A stretch of 64,000 nucleotides of DNA from Ruegeria sp. AD91A. Lineage in GTDB: Bacteria > Pseudomonadota > Alphaproteobacteria > Rhodobacterales > Rhodobacteraceae. Where the stretch lies: contig NZ_CP031946.1 in the NCBI RefSeq assembly GCF_003443535.1, positions 2,480,001 to 2,544,000 of the forward strand, given 5' to 3'. This document shows, one piece after another, positions 26,130-34,255 of this stretch (position 1 is its first letter; each line of letters starts with the position of its first letter). Under the pieces are notes generated by a model, which saw only the letters and a list, made by a program, of their open reading frames with translations, had not been told where the DNA came from and ran no database searches. The translations under genes were made by a program, and so were the position numbers.

Positions 26130-27406
26130 CCACCCTGATCTTCACCAATGCCCGCCTGATCGACCCTGAAACCGGCACGGACAGTCTCGGCTGGCTGCAC
26201 ATTGCCGACGGCCTCATTCAGGGCAAGGGCAACGGGGACGTGCCCGTCGCTGACGCTCAGGTCATCGACTGCGGTAGCAAGTGCCTCGCTCCCGGCATCG
26301 TCGATATCGGCGTCAAGGTCTGCGAGCCGGGGGAACGGCACAAGGAAAGTTACAAATCCGCTGGTCTTGCGGCGGCTGCCGGGGGTGTGACAACCATCGT
26401 CACCCGGCCGGATACTCTGCCTGCGGTCGATACGCCGGAAACGCTGGAATTTGCGACAAGGCGCGCGCAGGCGGATGCGCCGGTCAATGTTCTGCCGATG
26501 GCCGCGCTGACCAAGGGGCGCGAAGGGCGCGAGATGACCGAGATCGGGTTCTTGCAGGACGCGGGTGCCGTAGCCTTCACCGATTGCGATCATGTCATCA
26601 CCAATACCAAGGTGTTTTCCCGCGCGCTGACATATGCGAAATCCTGCGGCGCGCTGGTGATTGCCCATCCGCAGGAACCTGGCCTGAGCACAGGGGCGGC
26701 TGTGACCAGCGGCAAATTCGCTGTCTTGCGCGGGTTGCCTGCCGTGTCGCCCATGGCCGAACGGATGGGGCTGGACCGGGACATCGCTTTGCTGGAAATG
26801 ACCGGGGCTGCCTATCACGCGGATCAGATCACCACGGCTCGCGCCCTGTCGGCGCTGGAACGGGCCAAGCGCAACGGGCTGGACATCACCGCTGGTACGT
26901 CAATTCACCATCTGACGCTGAACGAGCTCGACGTGGCCGACTATCGCACCTTCTTCAAGGTCAAGCCGCCACTGCGGTCCGAGGATGACCGGCAGGCGGT
27001 GATCGAGGCCGTCCGCACCGGCCTCATCGATACGATCAGTTCGATGCACACACCGCAGGACGAGGAAAGCAAACGCCTGCCGTTCGAAGAAGCCGCCTCC
27101 GGTGCGGTGGCGCTGGAAACGCTGTTGCCTGCGGCGTTGCGCCTGTATCATGCCGACCAGTTGGACCTGCCGACCCTGTTCCGGGCGATGGCATTGAACC
27201 CGGCCAAACGGCTTGGTCTGGAAAGTGGCCGATTGTCGGAAGGTGCCCCGGCAGATCTGGTTCTGTTCGACCCGGATGTGCCTTTTGTGCTTGATCGGTT
27301 TGCCTTAAAATCCAAATCTCAGAACACTCCATTTGACGGCCAGCGGATGCAAGGTAAGGTCATTTCGACCTATGTTGCAGGTCAAGAAGTGTTCCGGAGT
27401 TCCTAA
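26126..27406 (+). CDS. pyrC: Dihydroorotase homologue, predicted non-catalytic
   Basis: 426 residues with the amidohydrolase fold and clear similarity to type I dihydroorotase (APGIVDIGVKVCEPGERHKES, AAAAGGVTTI, IHHLTLNE, NPAKRLGL). However, the metal-binding HxH after VDI is GVK, MPNT is RPDT, the HiSTA His is Gln (HADQITTA), and the catalytic TDHAPH is SSMHTPQ. It therefore should not bind the zinc pair or hydrolyse dihydroorotate. In Pseudomonas such pseudo-DHOases (PyrX/pyrC') are structural partners of ATCase; the pyrB operon context supports the same role. A functional PyrC should be elsewhere. Confidence 0.9.
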   Translation: MTTLIFTNARLIDPETGTDSLGWLHIADGLIQGKGNGDVPVADAQVIDCGSKCLAPGIVDIGVKVCEPGERHKESYKSAGLAAAAGGVTTIVTRPDTLPAVDTPETLEFATRRAQADAPVNVLPMAALTKGREGREMTEIGFLQDAGAVAFTDCDHVITNTKVFSRALTYAKSCGALVIAHPQEPGLSTGAAVTSGKFAVLRGLPAVSPMAERMGLDRDIALLEMTGAAYHADQITTARALSALERAKRNGLDITAGTSIHHLTLNELDVADYRTFFKVKPPLRSEDDRQAVIEAVRTGLIDTISSMHTPQDEESKRLPFEEAASGAVALETLLPAALRLYHADQLDLPTLFRAMALNPAKRLGLESGRLSEGAPADLVLFDPDVPFVLDRFALKSKSQNTPFDGQRMQGKVISTYVAGQEVFRSS

Positions 27407-28011
27407 TGCCCCCGATCGACAACTCGACTAACGAACTGCTCCAGTGGGCGGTGGTTGGATATCTGATGGGCTCCATTCCCTTCGGCCTTTTGCTTGCCAA
27501 GGTCATGGGGTTGGGAAATCTGCGCGAAATCGGGTCCGGGAATATCGGGGCAACAAACGTCCTGCGTACCGGCAACAAAGCCGCAGCGGCGCTGACATTG
27601 CTGTTTGACGCGGCCAAAGGCGCGGTGGCGGTTCTGATTGCCCGTGCTTATGCCGGAGAAGACGCCGCACAAATCGCAGCCCTTTTTGCCTTTCTGGGCC
27701 ATTGCTTTCCTATCTGGCTGGGGTTTAAGGGCGGAAAAGGCGTGGCCACCTTTCTGGGCCTCTGGCTGGCGCTGGACTGGCGCGTCGGTGTCGCTTGCTG
27801 TCTCAGCTGGTTGGTGGCGGCAGCGATCTGGCGGATATCCTCGGTCGGCGCGTTGGCCGCGGCTGCACTTTCAACAACCTGGGTGCTGGTTCTGACCAGC
27901 GGGCAATCTTTTATCCTGGGGGTTATTCTGACGCTTCTAATCTACTGGCGTCACAGCACCAATGTCGCGCGAATCAAGGCTGGAACTGAACCGAAAATCG
28001 GAAAGTCGTGA
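27406..28011 (+). CDS. plsY: Acyl-phosphate glycerol-3-phosphate acyltransferase PlsY
   Basis: First acylation of glycerol-3-phosphate in phospholipid synthesis, using acyl phosphate. 201 residues, about five membrane segments. Three family motifs are present: SIPFGLLLAK near 21-31, GSGNIGATNVLRTGNK near 43-58, and FKGGKGVATFLG near 106-117. Starts inside the preceding stop (TAATG). Its gene order after a pyr gene is common in alphaproteobacteria. Confidence 0.95.
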   Translation: MPPIDNSTNELLQWAVVGYLMGSIPFGLLLAKVMGLGNLREIGSGNIGATNVLRTGNKAAAALTLLFDAAKGAVAVLIARAYAGEDAAQIAALFAFLGHCFPIWLGFKGGKGVATFLGLWLALDWRVGVACCLSWLVAAAIWRISSVGALAAAALSTTWVLVLTSGQSFILGVILTLLIYWRHSTNVARIKAGTEPKIGKS

Positions 28012-28277
28012 CACCGCCGGACGCTTTTGTCTCCGCTTTTTTCGCGCTGCCCAAGGGTAGTTTCACTGGTATATCGGGGGACCGGCGCTACGTCGTTGTG
28101 CGTCAACAGATGGCAGAGGGAAAATCCCACAAGCTGGTTGCACACGAACTGGGCGGAACCGACTATATCAGCATGAACCTGTATCAGACGCGCCTCAGCG
28201 GGGCACTGCTGAGGCCGTGTGAAATGGCGGCCTGCAAAGTCATTGCGTTTGTTCTGGACTTTGAACCGGACGCGTAA
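28008..28277 (+). CDS. Small hypothetical protein
   Basis: 89 residues, GTG start overlapping the plsY stop as GTGA. Soluble; includes GSFTGISGDRRYVVVRQQMAEGKSHKLVAHELGG and a C-terminal LRPCEMAACKVIAFVLDF with two Cys. Codon use and the tight overlap argue it is real. No recognised domain and no obvious link to lipid or nucleotide synthesis beyond co-transcription. Confidence 0.72.
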   Translation: MTPPDAFVSAFFALPKGSFTGISGDRRYVVVRQQMAEGKSHKLVAHELGGTDYISMNLYQTRLSGALLRPCEMAACKVIAFVLDFEPDA

Positions 28278-28460
28278 TGTCGGGCCTGCATTTTTGAACA
28301 GGCGTTATTCTCTGGCGCACAATCACGATTCATTGTTTTGAACGTGATCCAACTGCACCCCAGATCGCTGTCGTGACGGTCAATTACGGGCCACACGGGA
28401 CAACAATCCGGGGCCTTCGATCCGCACACAGACGAGGCTCCTTTCACGAAAGGTGGAACA

Positions 28461-28937
28461 ATGAACAAGTTTAAATCTCTGATCGGTGGCGTCGCTCTGT
28501 CCGTTGCAGTGGCAACATCCGCTCTGGCTGCGGGTGTGGACATCAACGCGAGCTCGACTGGTCTGGCCATGCAGGGTTATGACCCGGTTGCCTATTTCAC
28601 CGTCGGTGAAGCCACCAAAGGTGACTACCGCATCACCACGCTGTACGACGATGCAATGTATCGTTTCTCGTCGGAAGAAAACAAAGCCGCCTTCGAAGCC
28701 AACCCGGAAGCCTACCTGCCTGCCTACGGTGGCTACTGCGCCTTCGGTACAGCCATGGGCTTCAAGTTCGACGGTGACCCGAACTACTGGAAAATCGTCG
28801 ACAACAAGCTGTACCTGAACCTGTCGGAAGACATCCAGGAACGCTGGGAAGGCGACATCCCGGGCTTTATCGAAAGCGCGAGCGCAAACTGGGAAGACAT
28901 CGCGGACAAGACCCCTGCTGAATTGCAGAAGCAATAA
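28461..28937 (+). CDS. Secreted YHS domain protein
   Basis: 158 residues with a signal peptide cut near ALAA-G (residue ~24). The rest is a YHS-type domain: GYDPVAYFTVGEATKG, then YRFSSEENKAAFEANPEAYLPAYGGYCAFG with the typical Tyr-Cys at its end. YHS domains are linked with metal (copper, silver, iron) handling; the role of this exported single-domain group is unsettled. Strong ribosome site AAAGGTGG before ATG. Followed by a perfect 24-base palindrome, probably the transcript end. Confidence 0.92.
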   Translation: MNKFKSLIGGVALSVAVATSALAAGVDINASSTGLAMQGYDPVAYFTVGEATKGDYRITTLYDDAMYRFSSEENKAAFEANPEAYLPAYGGYCAFGTAMGFKFDGDPNYWKIVDNKLYLNLSEDIQERWEGDIPGFIESASANWEDIADKTPAELQKQ

Positions 28938-28960
28938 TCCGCTGAAACTGTCAGGCGTGT

Positions 28961-28984
28961 CGGCGGCGGAACGTTCCGCCGCCG
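28961..28984. terminator. Perfect 24-base GC palindrome after the YHS gene
   Basis: The 24 bases are fully self-complementary, with AACGTT at the centre and GC-only flanks. It sits 24 bases past the YHS stop. Without a T-run on either side it is a weak intrinsic terminator at best, but it would be a very stable mRNA 3' end. Confidence 0.55.
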
Positions 28985-29197
28985 CATGTCGTTTGAAGAC
29001 CTCTCATTTCTTCCTATCTCATCAGTATCAGAAGTGCCCGTTTTCAAAGGGCAACGGCGTGTCTTGTCACGTTTCAACGCAAGAATACGGGCTGGAATTC
29101 GTAGGTATCACTGATCCGATGACGCTAGCGGATCGTAATGGTCTGCATAAGTGAACTGAATTTCACTGCAGCAGAGTGACAATCGAAAGGAAATGAG

Positions 29198-29731
29198 ATG
29201 ACATTGAAATTGGCTCTCATCACCACTGTCGCAACCGTGGTCGCGGGATCGGCAATGGCACAATCCTCGGGCAACTGGACCGGGTTTTATGGCGGTCTGC
29301 AACTGGGTTATGCCGATGTGGACACCAGCCTGTCCGGGGTCGACGGCGATGGCGTAATCGGTGGTATCATCCTGGGTTACGATTATGATCTCGGCGACTG
29401 GGTCGTTGGCGGCGGTTTTGACTATGACTGGACTGACGTGGATCTGTCTGGCGCCGCAACTGTCGAAGATGTCTGGCGGCTGAAGGCGCGTGCTGGCTAC
29501 AAAATAAACCCGCAAGGTTTGCTATATGGCACCGCAGGCTATGCCGAAGCTGGTACGGACACCTTGGGCAGCGATGACGGGTGGTTCATTGGCGCAGGCT
29601 ACGAACAGATCGTGGCCCCAAACGTGAGTATTGGTGGAGAACTGCTGTACCACGAATTCGATAACTTCAACGGAAACAATGTGGATGTCGACGCAACCAC
29701 ATTGCAGATTCGCGCCTCTTACCGGTTCTGA
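29198..29731 (+). CDS. Outer membrane beta-barrel protein
   Basis: 177 residues. Signal peptide to AMAQ (residue ~22), then the Omp25-like opening NWTGFYGGLQLGYADVDT, alternating aromatic/Gly strands consistent with an eight-stranded barrel, and the C-terminal LQIRASYRF ending in Phe as BAM substrates do. Likely a small porin-like or structural outer-membrane protein. Ribosome site AAAGGAAATGAG precedes the ATG. A short palindrome (AGTGAA/TTCACT) lies at about 29151-29168 in the 260-base upstream gap, possibly a promoter-proximal site. Confidence 0.9.
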   Translation: MTLKLALITTVATVVAGSAMAQSSGNWTGFYGGLQLGYADVDTSLSGVDGDGVIGGIILGYDYDLGDWVVGGGFDYDWTDVDLSGAATVEDVWRLKARAGYKINPQGLLYGTAGYAEAGTDTLGSDDGWFIGAGYEQIVAPNVSIGGELLYHEFDNFNGNNVDVDATTLQIRASYRF

Positions 29732-29752
29732 ATGGCATCCCAGACAAAAATG

Positions 29753-29775
29753 GGCCCGGCCTGTCCGGCCGGGCC
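29753..29775. terminator. Intrinsic terminator between convergent genes
   Basis: Nine-base-pair GC stem with a five-base loop. On the minus strand it is followed by ATTTTTG, so it should stop the quinone oxidoreductase transcript; it lies 22 bases after the outer-membrane protein stop and could act for that gene too. Confidence 0.8.
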
Positions 29776-29780
29776 TCGAT

Positions 29781-30764
29781 TCAGAGGTCCAGAATCGTAC
29801 TGCCCGTGGTCTGTCGCGCTTCAAGCGCGCGATGGGCATCGGCAACCTGATCAAGCGCAAAACGCTGATCGATGTGAATCTTGACCTCTCTGCCCTCGAC
29901 CTTGCCGAACAAGCGGCGCGCCATTGCCTGACACACGGAGTGATCCGCAATATGGGTGAACAAGGTGGGTCGGGTGATCTTGAGCGATCCTTTCTGACCC
30001 AGAACACCGATATCGAACGGCGGCACCGGCCCGGACGCGTTGCCGAAGGAAATCATCATCCCTAACGGTCTCAAACAATTCAGCGATCCTTGGAACGTAT
30101 CCGCCCCGACGGAATCCATCACCACGTCCACGCCCTGACCCTTGGTGATCTCGGCCACCCGTTCGGTGAAATTCTCGGATCGGTAGTTGATGCAATGCGC
30201 AGCCCCGTTGAACCGGGCAAGGCTGCATTTCTCGTCGGTTCCCGCCGTGCCAATCAGGGTGATCCCCTCGGATTTCGCCCATTGGCAGGCGATCAGTCCG
30301 ACCCCACCGGCCGCTGCGTGAAACAGCACCGTATCCCCGCGTTTCAGCGGAGTGGTTCGGTGAAACAGGTATTCAACCGTCAAACCCTTCAACATCATTG
30401 CCGCAGCAGCTTCGAATGTGATGCCGTCCGGCAGAGGGCACACCTGTGCCGCAGGCATTACGCGGGCCTCGCAATACGCTCCGGGTGGGGCTGCCGCATA
30501 TGCGGCCCGCTGGCCGGGTTGCAGGTGCGTCACCCCGTCCCCGACGGCCTCGATGACGCCGGACGCTTCCATGCCCAAAGCATGAGGAAGATCAAGGGGG
30601 TACAATCCAGTACGTTGATATACGTCGATAAAATTTAGGCCGCAGGCCTGGTGGCGAATACGTATTTCACCCGGTCCGGGGTCGCCCACTGGCCTGTCTT
30701 CGATCCGCAACACCTCGGGCCCGCCGAATTCGTGAACTACAACCGTTTTTGCTGTTGTCTGCAT
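29781..30764 (-). CDS. Quinone oxidoreductase (MDR family, Qor-type)
   Basis: NADPH-dependent zinc-less medium-chain reductase of 327 residues. GroES-like N-terminal domain, then the QOR signature VLFHAAAGGVGLIACQWAK around residues 145-165 with the Rossmann AxxGGVG loop. Probably reduces quinones or enones by one or two electrons. Ribosome site AGGAGG overlaps the first copy of a repeated GAGGTCAGG element shared with the divergent DUF2189 gene. A second paralogue lies at 31846-32832, with a different subfamily sequence. Confidence 0.93.
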   Translation of the reverse strand: MQTTAKTVVVHEFGGPEVLRIEDRPVGDPGPGEIRIRHQACGLNFIDVYQRTGLYPLDLPHALGMEASGVIEAVGDGVTHLQPGQRAAYAAAPPGAYCEARVMPAAQVCPLPDGITFEAAAAMMLKGLTVEYLFHRTTPLKRGDTVLFHAAAGGVGLIACQWAKSEGITLIGTAGTDEKCSLARFNGAAHCINYRSENFTERVAEITKGQGVDVVMDSVGADTFQGSLNCLRPLGMMISFGNASGPVPPFDIGVLGQKGSLKITRPTLFTHIADHSVCQAMARRLFGKVEGREVKIHIDQRFALDQVADAHRALEARQTTGSTILDL

Positions 30765-30876
30765 CCTGACCTCCTCTTGCCTGACCTCAAGCTAACATGA
30801 CTGCGATGCAGGGCAATCCGTCTGGTGCCACAGTGTTGAACAGGATTTCGCCAAACTGTGCTATAATGAGGTCAGG
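30765..30876. promoter_or_regulatory. Three GAGGTCAGG elements and an extended -10 promoter between divergent genes
   Basis: CCTGACCTC occurs at 30765-30773 and 30780-30788 (15 bases apart) and its reverse complement TGAGGTCAGG at 30867-30876, forming a 10-base inverted repeat with the second copy. The last copy abuts TATAAT at 30862-30867, which is preceded by TG at 30859-30860 (extended -10) and reads toward the DUF2189 gene. The first copy covers the ribosome site of the quinone oxidoreductase. The arrangement looks like operators for one regulator controlling both genes; the regulator is unknown. Confidence 0.5.
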
Positions 30877-30957
30877 CGTTGTCGGCTGGTCCGGCCACGG
30901 ACAACAAATTGCCGGATCCGTTCCGCGGCGCAATTCTCGCCAGGGAAGGGGATGAAA

Positions 30958-31815
30958 ATGGCTAAAACAATCGGAAATCCGATCAGCTGGGCAGCCCAGA
31001 ATCTGGGTGCGGCCGGTGATCATGTCTCGGATAGCGTTTCACAACTCGGAAGCGCAGATATCAAGCATCTGCCGATGGTGCAGACACTGACGATGCAGGA
31101 TCTGCGCGCTTGCCTGCGGGCGGGGTATCACGACTTTCTCGAAACACGGGCGGACGCCATATTCATTGTACTGATTTACCCGATCGCAGGGCTTTTGATG
31201 TTCGGCTTTGCCCTGAACGTCAGTATGATTCCACTTCTGGCTCCTCTCGTTGCCGGTTTTGCTTTGATCGGTCCGGTGGCAGCCGTGGGTTTGTACGAGA
31301 TCAGCCGCAAACGAGAGCAAGGCAGCACGGCGCATTGGCTGGATGCGTTCGGCGTCTTTCGCTCGCCGTCATTCGGCGCAATTCTGGTACTCGGGTTTTA
31401 TCTGGTGATGCTTCTGCTGATCTGGCTGATGGTGGCGCAAAGCATCTACACGCATACAATGGGTCCAGAAGCCCCTGCGTCACTGGGCGCTTTTGCTCAG
31501 CAAGTATTCTCTACGACTGCCGGCTGGACGATGATGGCAGTCGGACTCACCGTTGGATTCGTGTTCGCTCTGTGCGCTCTGGCGGTCAGTGTCGTCAGCT
31601 TTCCATTGCTTCTGGACCGGAAAGTCGGATTGCCGGTGGCGGTTGTGACGTCGTTTCGCGTGTTGCGTCACAACCCCGGCGTCATCTTGACCTGGGGGTT
31701 CATCGTGGCTGCCCTTCTGTTTCTGGGTGCCCTGCCGATGCTGTTGGGTTTGATCGTAGTGATGCCGGTTCTGGGTCATGCCACATGGCACCTGTACCGC
31801 CGCGCGATTGCGTGA
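30958..31815 (+). CDS. DUF2189 membrane protein
   Basis: About 285 residues with six hydrophobic segments spread over residues ~60-275; an N-terminal soluble stretch includes LTMQDLRACLRAGYHDF, typical of DUF2189, and later PVAAVGLYEISRKREQG. Inner-membrane protein of unknown function. ATG 30958 is favoured because AAGGGG lies six bases before it; ATG 30952 is also in frame. Driven by the extended -10 promoter at 30859-30867. Confidence 0.88.
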   Translation: MAKTIGNPISWAAQNLGAAGDHVSDSVSQLGSADIKHLPMVQTLTMQDLRACLRAGYHDFLETRADAIFIVLIYPIAGLLMFGFALNVSMIPLLAPLVAGFALIGPVAAVGLYEISRKREQGSTAHWLDAFGVFRSPSFGAILVLGFYLVMLLLIWLMVAQSIYTHTMGPEAPASLGAFAQQVFSTTAGWTMMAVGLTVGFVFALCALAVSVVSFPLLLDRKVGLPVAVVTSFRVLRHNPGVILTWGFIVAALLFLGALPMLLGLIVVMPVLGHATWHLYRRAIA

Positions 31816-31817
31816 AC

Positions 31818-31836
31818 GCGCGGGACAAACCCGCGC
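31818..31836. terminator. Hairpin between convergent DUF2189 and reductase genes
   Basis: Seven-base GC stem (GCGCGGG/CCCGCGC) with loop ACAAA, three bases after the DUF2189 stop and ten before the end of the convergent gene. No long T-run on either strand, so moderate confidence. Confidence 0.6.
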
Positions 31837-31845
31837 CTTCAATAC

Positions 31846-32832
31846 TCAGCCCGAGACTTTCAGAACGATCTTGCCAATATGGCCCGAGCTTTCCATGCGT
31901 GCATGGGCGGCCGCAGCCTCGGCCAGATCAAATTCGCTATCCATAACAGGCGCTACCTTGCCAGCCTCAAGCAGAGGCCAGACGGCTTCGCGCAGGTCCT
32001 GCGCAATCCCGGCCTTGGCCAGATCGCTTTGTGGGCGCAGGGTGCTGCCGGTCAAGGTCAGGCGCTTGACCATCATCAGGGCAAAGTTCAGCTCCACGAC
32101 CGGTCCTTGCAGGAAGGCGATCTGGACCAGCCGCCCATCCTCGGCCAGAGCTTTGACGTTACGCGGAAGATAGTCGCCACCGACCATGTCGAGGATCAGG
32201 TTTGCCCCACCTTCGGCCCGCATGACGGCCACAAAATCCTCATCGCGGTAGTTGATCGCCCTTTCCGCACCCAATTTGACGCAAGCTTCGCATTTCTCAT
32301 CCGAACCTGCGGTGGCAAAAACGCGGGCACCAAAGGCGTTGGCCAACTGGATGGCTGTCGTACCAATCCCACTCGAGCCACCATGGACCAGAAATCTCTC
32401 GCCTGCCTTCAACCCGCCCCGCGTAAACACGTTGGACCAGACGGTGAAAAAGGTCTCAGGCAGGCAAGCCGCCTCTTTCATTCCCATGCCGGCAGGCACC
32501 GGCAGGCAGTGGGCCGCAGGAGTGGCGACGTATTCGGCATAGCCTCCGCCCGGCAGCAACGCGCAGACCTGATCGCCGACGGACAGTCCCTGGACACCGG
32601 CCCCAACCGAGACAACCTCGCCCGAAGCCTCAAGCCCCGGCAAGTCACTGGCACCGGGCGGCGGATCGTAAGCGCCCGCACGTTGCAACGCATCCGGGCG
32701 ATTCACGCCGGCATAAGCCACTTTCAGCACCACTTGCCCTGCACCCGGTTCGGGGACAGAACGCTCGGTCAGTTGCAAAACATCAGGACCACCCGGTTCG
32801 GTGATCTCAACAGCGCGCATCATCTGGGTCAT
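31846..32832 (-). CDS. NAD(P)H-quinone oxidoreductase (PIG3-type MDR)
   Basis: 328 residues, zinc-less medium-chain reductase. N-terminal GroES-like fold, YAGVNRPDALQRAG near residues 52-65, and the nucleotide loop LVHGGSSGIGTTAIQLA near 142-158, characteristic of the p53-inducible PIG3/TP53I3-like group. Likely acts on quinones with NADPH. ATG 32832 is chosen for the GGAGG site five bases upstream; the longer frame to 32874 has no such site. Confidence 0.92.
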   Translation of the reverse strand: MTQMMRAVEITEPGGPDVLQLTERSVPEPGAGQVVLKVAYAGVNRPDALQRAGAYDPPPGASDLPGLEASGEVVSVGAGVQGLSVGDQVCALLPGGGYAEYVATPAAHCLPVPAGMGMKEAACLPETFFTVWSNVFTRGGLKAGERFLVHGGSSGIGTTAIQLANAFGARVFATAGSDEKCEACVKLGAERAINYRDEDFVAVMRAEGGANLILDMVGGDYLPRNVKALAEDGRLVQIAFLQGPVVELNFALMMVKRLTLTGSTLRPQSDLAKAGIAQDLREAVWPLLEAGKVAPVMDSEFDLAEAAAAHARMESSGHIGKIVLKVSG

Positions 32833-32893
32833 AGGCACCTCCTTTGCCCAATGCCTAGCAGGCATCAGGGTCAAGGCCCAGCACCAAGACGAG

Positions 32894-33586
32894 CTACTTT
32901 CGGGGGTTCAGTTTTCCCGGAAGGTCTGCTCGCATTTTCTCTGGTGCTTTCACCTGACCCGCCAGCCAGTTCGGAACCGCCAGAAACGGTTTCAACACCG
33001 GGTTGTCGCGCATCTGTGCCTTGAGCTTTTCGAACTCCATGACGTTCGCGATCCGGCGATCCAGAAACTCCCACGTGCGCTGATGACCCGGGCTGTCATC
33101 GCCCAGCCAGAACAACAAGGTCGAGGAATAGACACCCGACAAAGTGGCCCGTTTCGTGTACCAGTTCACGTCGTCCGAGGTATCGCCCAACGTATCCCAG
33201 ATCAGATCGCAGGTCTGCCAAACTGCCTTGGCACCGTCTGCCGCGTAAGTTGGCAGGGAAAACAGAGTCATGCCCCGGCGCACCAGTTCTTTATCCTCGA
33301 CCGCTTGCAAACGGAACCGAACCGAAGCGGCAATCTTGTCCCGAAATTTCAGCCCACTCAGGTCTTCGGACTTTATGCGGTCCAGCATCGCCTGATCGCC
33401 GCGCGCATGATAGGCCAGTGCCAGATCAACTGCGCCGCGCGGACAGATCGCGCGCGCCAGGCCGTCATCCAGACCACAGTCGGAAATGGAGGCACGAAAA
33501 CTGGTTTCCGACCATCCATCGAAGGGAACATGGTTCAGCATTGCATCCAAAAGCTGGTGTTTTGCATCTTCATATGTGGTGGTCAT
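32894..33586 (-). CDS. COQ9 family protein
   Basis: 230 residues, soluble and helical, similar to COQ9, the lipid-binding partner needed for ubiquinone hydroxylation. It has a TetR-like N-terminal part (LLDAMLNHVPFDGWSETSFRAS) and the C-terminal COQ9 region with WYTKRATLSGVYSSTLLFWLGD near 150-175. ATG 33586 follows GGAGA; the residues encoded upstream to 33622 are not family-like. Divergent from rpsU, a neighbourhood common in Rhodobacteraceae. Confidence 0.92.
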   Translation of the reverse strand: MTTTYEDAKHQLLDAMLNHVPFDGWSETSFRASISDCGLDDGLARAICPRGAVDLALAYHARGDQAMLDRIKSEDLSGLKFRDKIAASVRFRLQAVEDKELVRRGMTLFSLPTYAADGAKAVWQTCDLIWDTLGDTSDDVNWYTKRATLSGVYSSTLLFWLGDDSPGHQRTWEFLDRRIANVMEFEKLKAQMRDNPVLKPFLAVPNWLAGQVKAPEKMRADLPGKLNPRK

Positions 33587-33697
33587 GACGTTTCTCCGGT
33601 TGTCGGGGCCAGTACTAGACAAGTTAGAACGGCTTTGCTATACGGCCAACTCCTGCAATTTCCTTGCAACTCTATCTAGAAAGGTGGTGACAACCAC

Positions 33698-33904
33698 ATG
33701 CAGGTTAGTGTTCGCGACAATAACGTCGATCAGGCGCTTCGTGCCCTGAAGAAAAAGCTGCAGCGCGAAGGCGTGTTCCGCGAAATGAAGCTTAAGCAAC
33801 ATTTCGAGAAACCGTCCGAGAAAAAAGCGCGCGAGAAGGCTGAAGCGATCCGTCGTGCCCGTAAACTGGCACGTAAGAAAGCACAGCGCGAAGGTTTGCT
33901 CTAA
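33698..33904 (+). CDS. rpsU: 30S ribosomal protein S21
   Basis: 68 residues, strongly basic and of the usual length. [25 protein letters not shown] at the start and the Lys/Arg-rich helical tail ending QREGLL are classic S21, needed for translation initiation on structured or weak-SD mRNAs. AAAGGTGGTG precedes the ATG. Followed by a cruciform repeat and an intrinsic terminator. Confidence 0.97.
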   Translation: MQVSVRDNNVDQALRALKKKLQREGVFREMKLKQHFEKPSEKKAREKAEAIRRARKLARKKAQREGLL

Positions 33905-33948
33905 GCGCAGCCCGAAAAGTGGGAACCGGTTTTCGGATCAAGCTGCGC
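33905..33948. repeat. Palindromic element downstream of rpsU
   Basis: Nested inverted repeat: outer GCGCAGC/GCTGCGC (33905-33911, 33942-33948), inner CCGAAAA/TTTTCGG (33912-33918, 33930-33936) with loop GTGGGAACCGG. From memory, this CCGAAAAGTGGGAACCGG-type palindrome is a dispersed intergenic repeat in many alphaproteobacteria. It starts directly after the rpsU stop and may protect or end the mRNA. Confidence 0.7.
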
Positions 33949-33995
33949 GCGATCAAAACTGGCACTCGCTCGTCCAGCTTTGGATGACACTATTT

Positions 33996-34031
33996 GACGA
34001 CCCCCGAGGCATCGCCCGGGGGTTTGTCGTT
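33996..34031 (+). terminator. Intrinsic terminator for rpsU
   Basis: ACCCCCG/CGGGGGT stem (34000-34006, 34017-34023) with a ten-base loop, followed by TTTGTCGTTT; an outer ACGAC/GTCGT pairing extends it. The 351-base gap 33905-34255 holds only this terminator, the palindrome and, in the last ~150 bases, presumably the promoter of the CAP gene; I see no other gene there. Confidence 0.8.
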
Positions 34032-34255
34032 TCAGGGATCGGATACAATCCGCCGACTCGTGGGACGGGCTGTGCGACAAGCCGCCATTTCCTCACCAGC
34101 AACATTTTGCCCGGCATTTAGCAGCGCAGCGAATCTCGTGTTGGTAGCATCGCCTCGCCAAAACTCGCCTGAGTTGAACCAACCCCTACCACCGTCGACA
34201 CCCCCACCTCTAAGTGAGCCCGTCTGAAAGGACACAAACACAAACGGAGGCAAAC

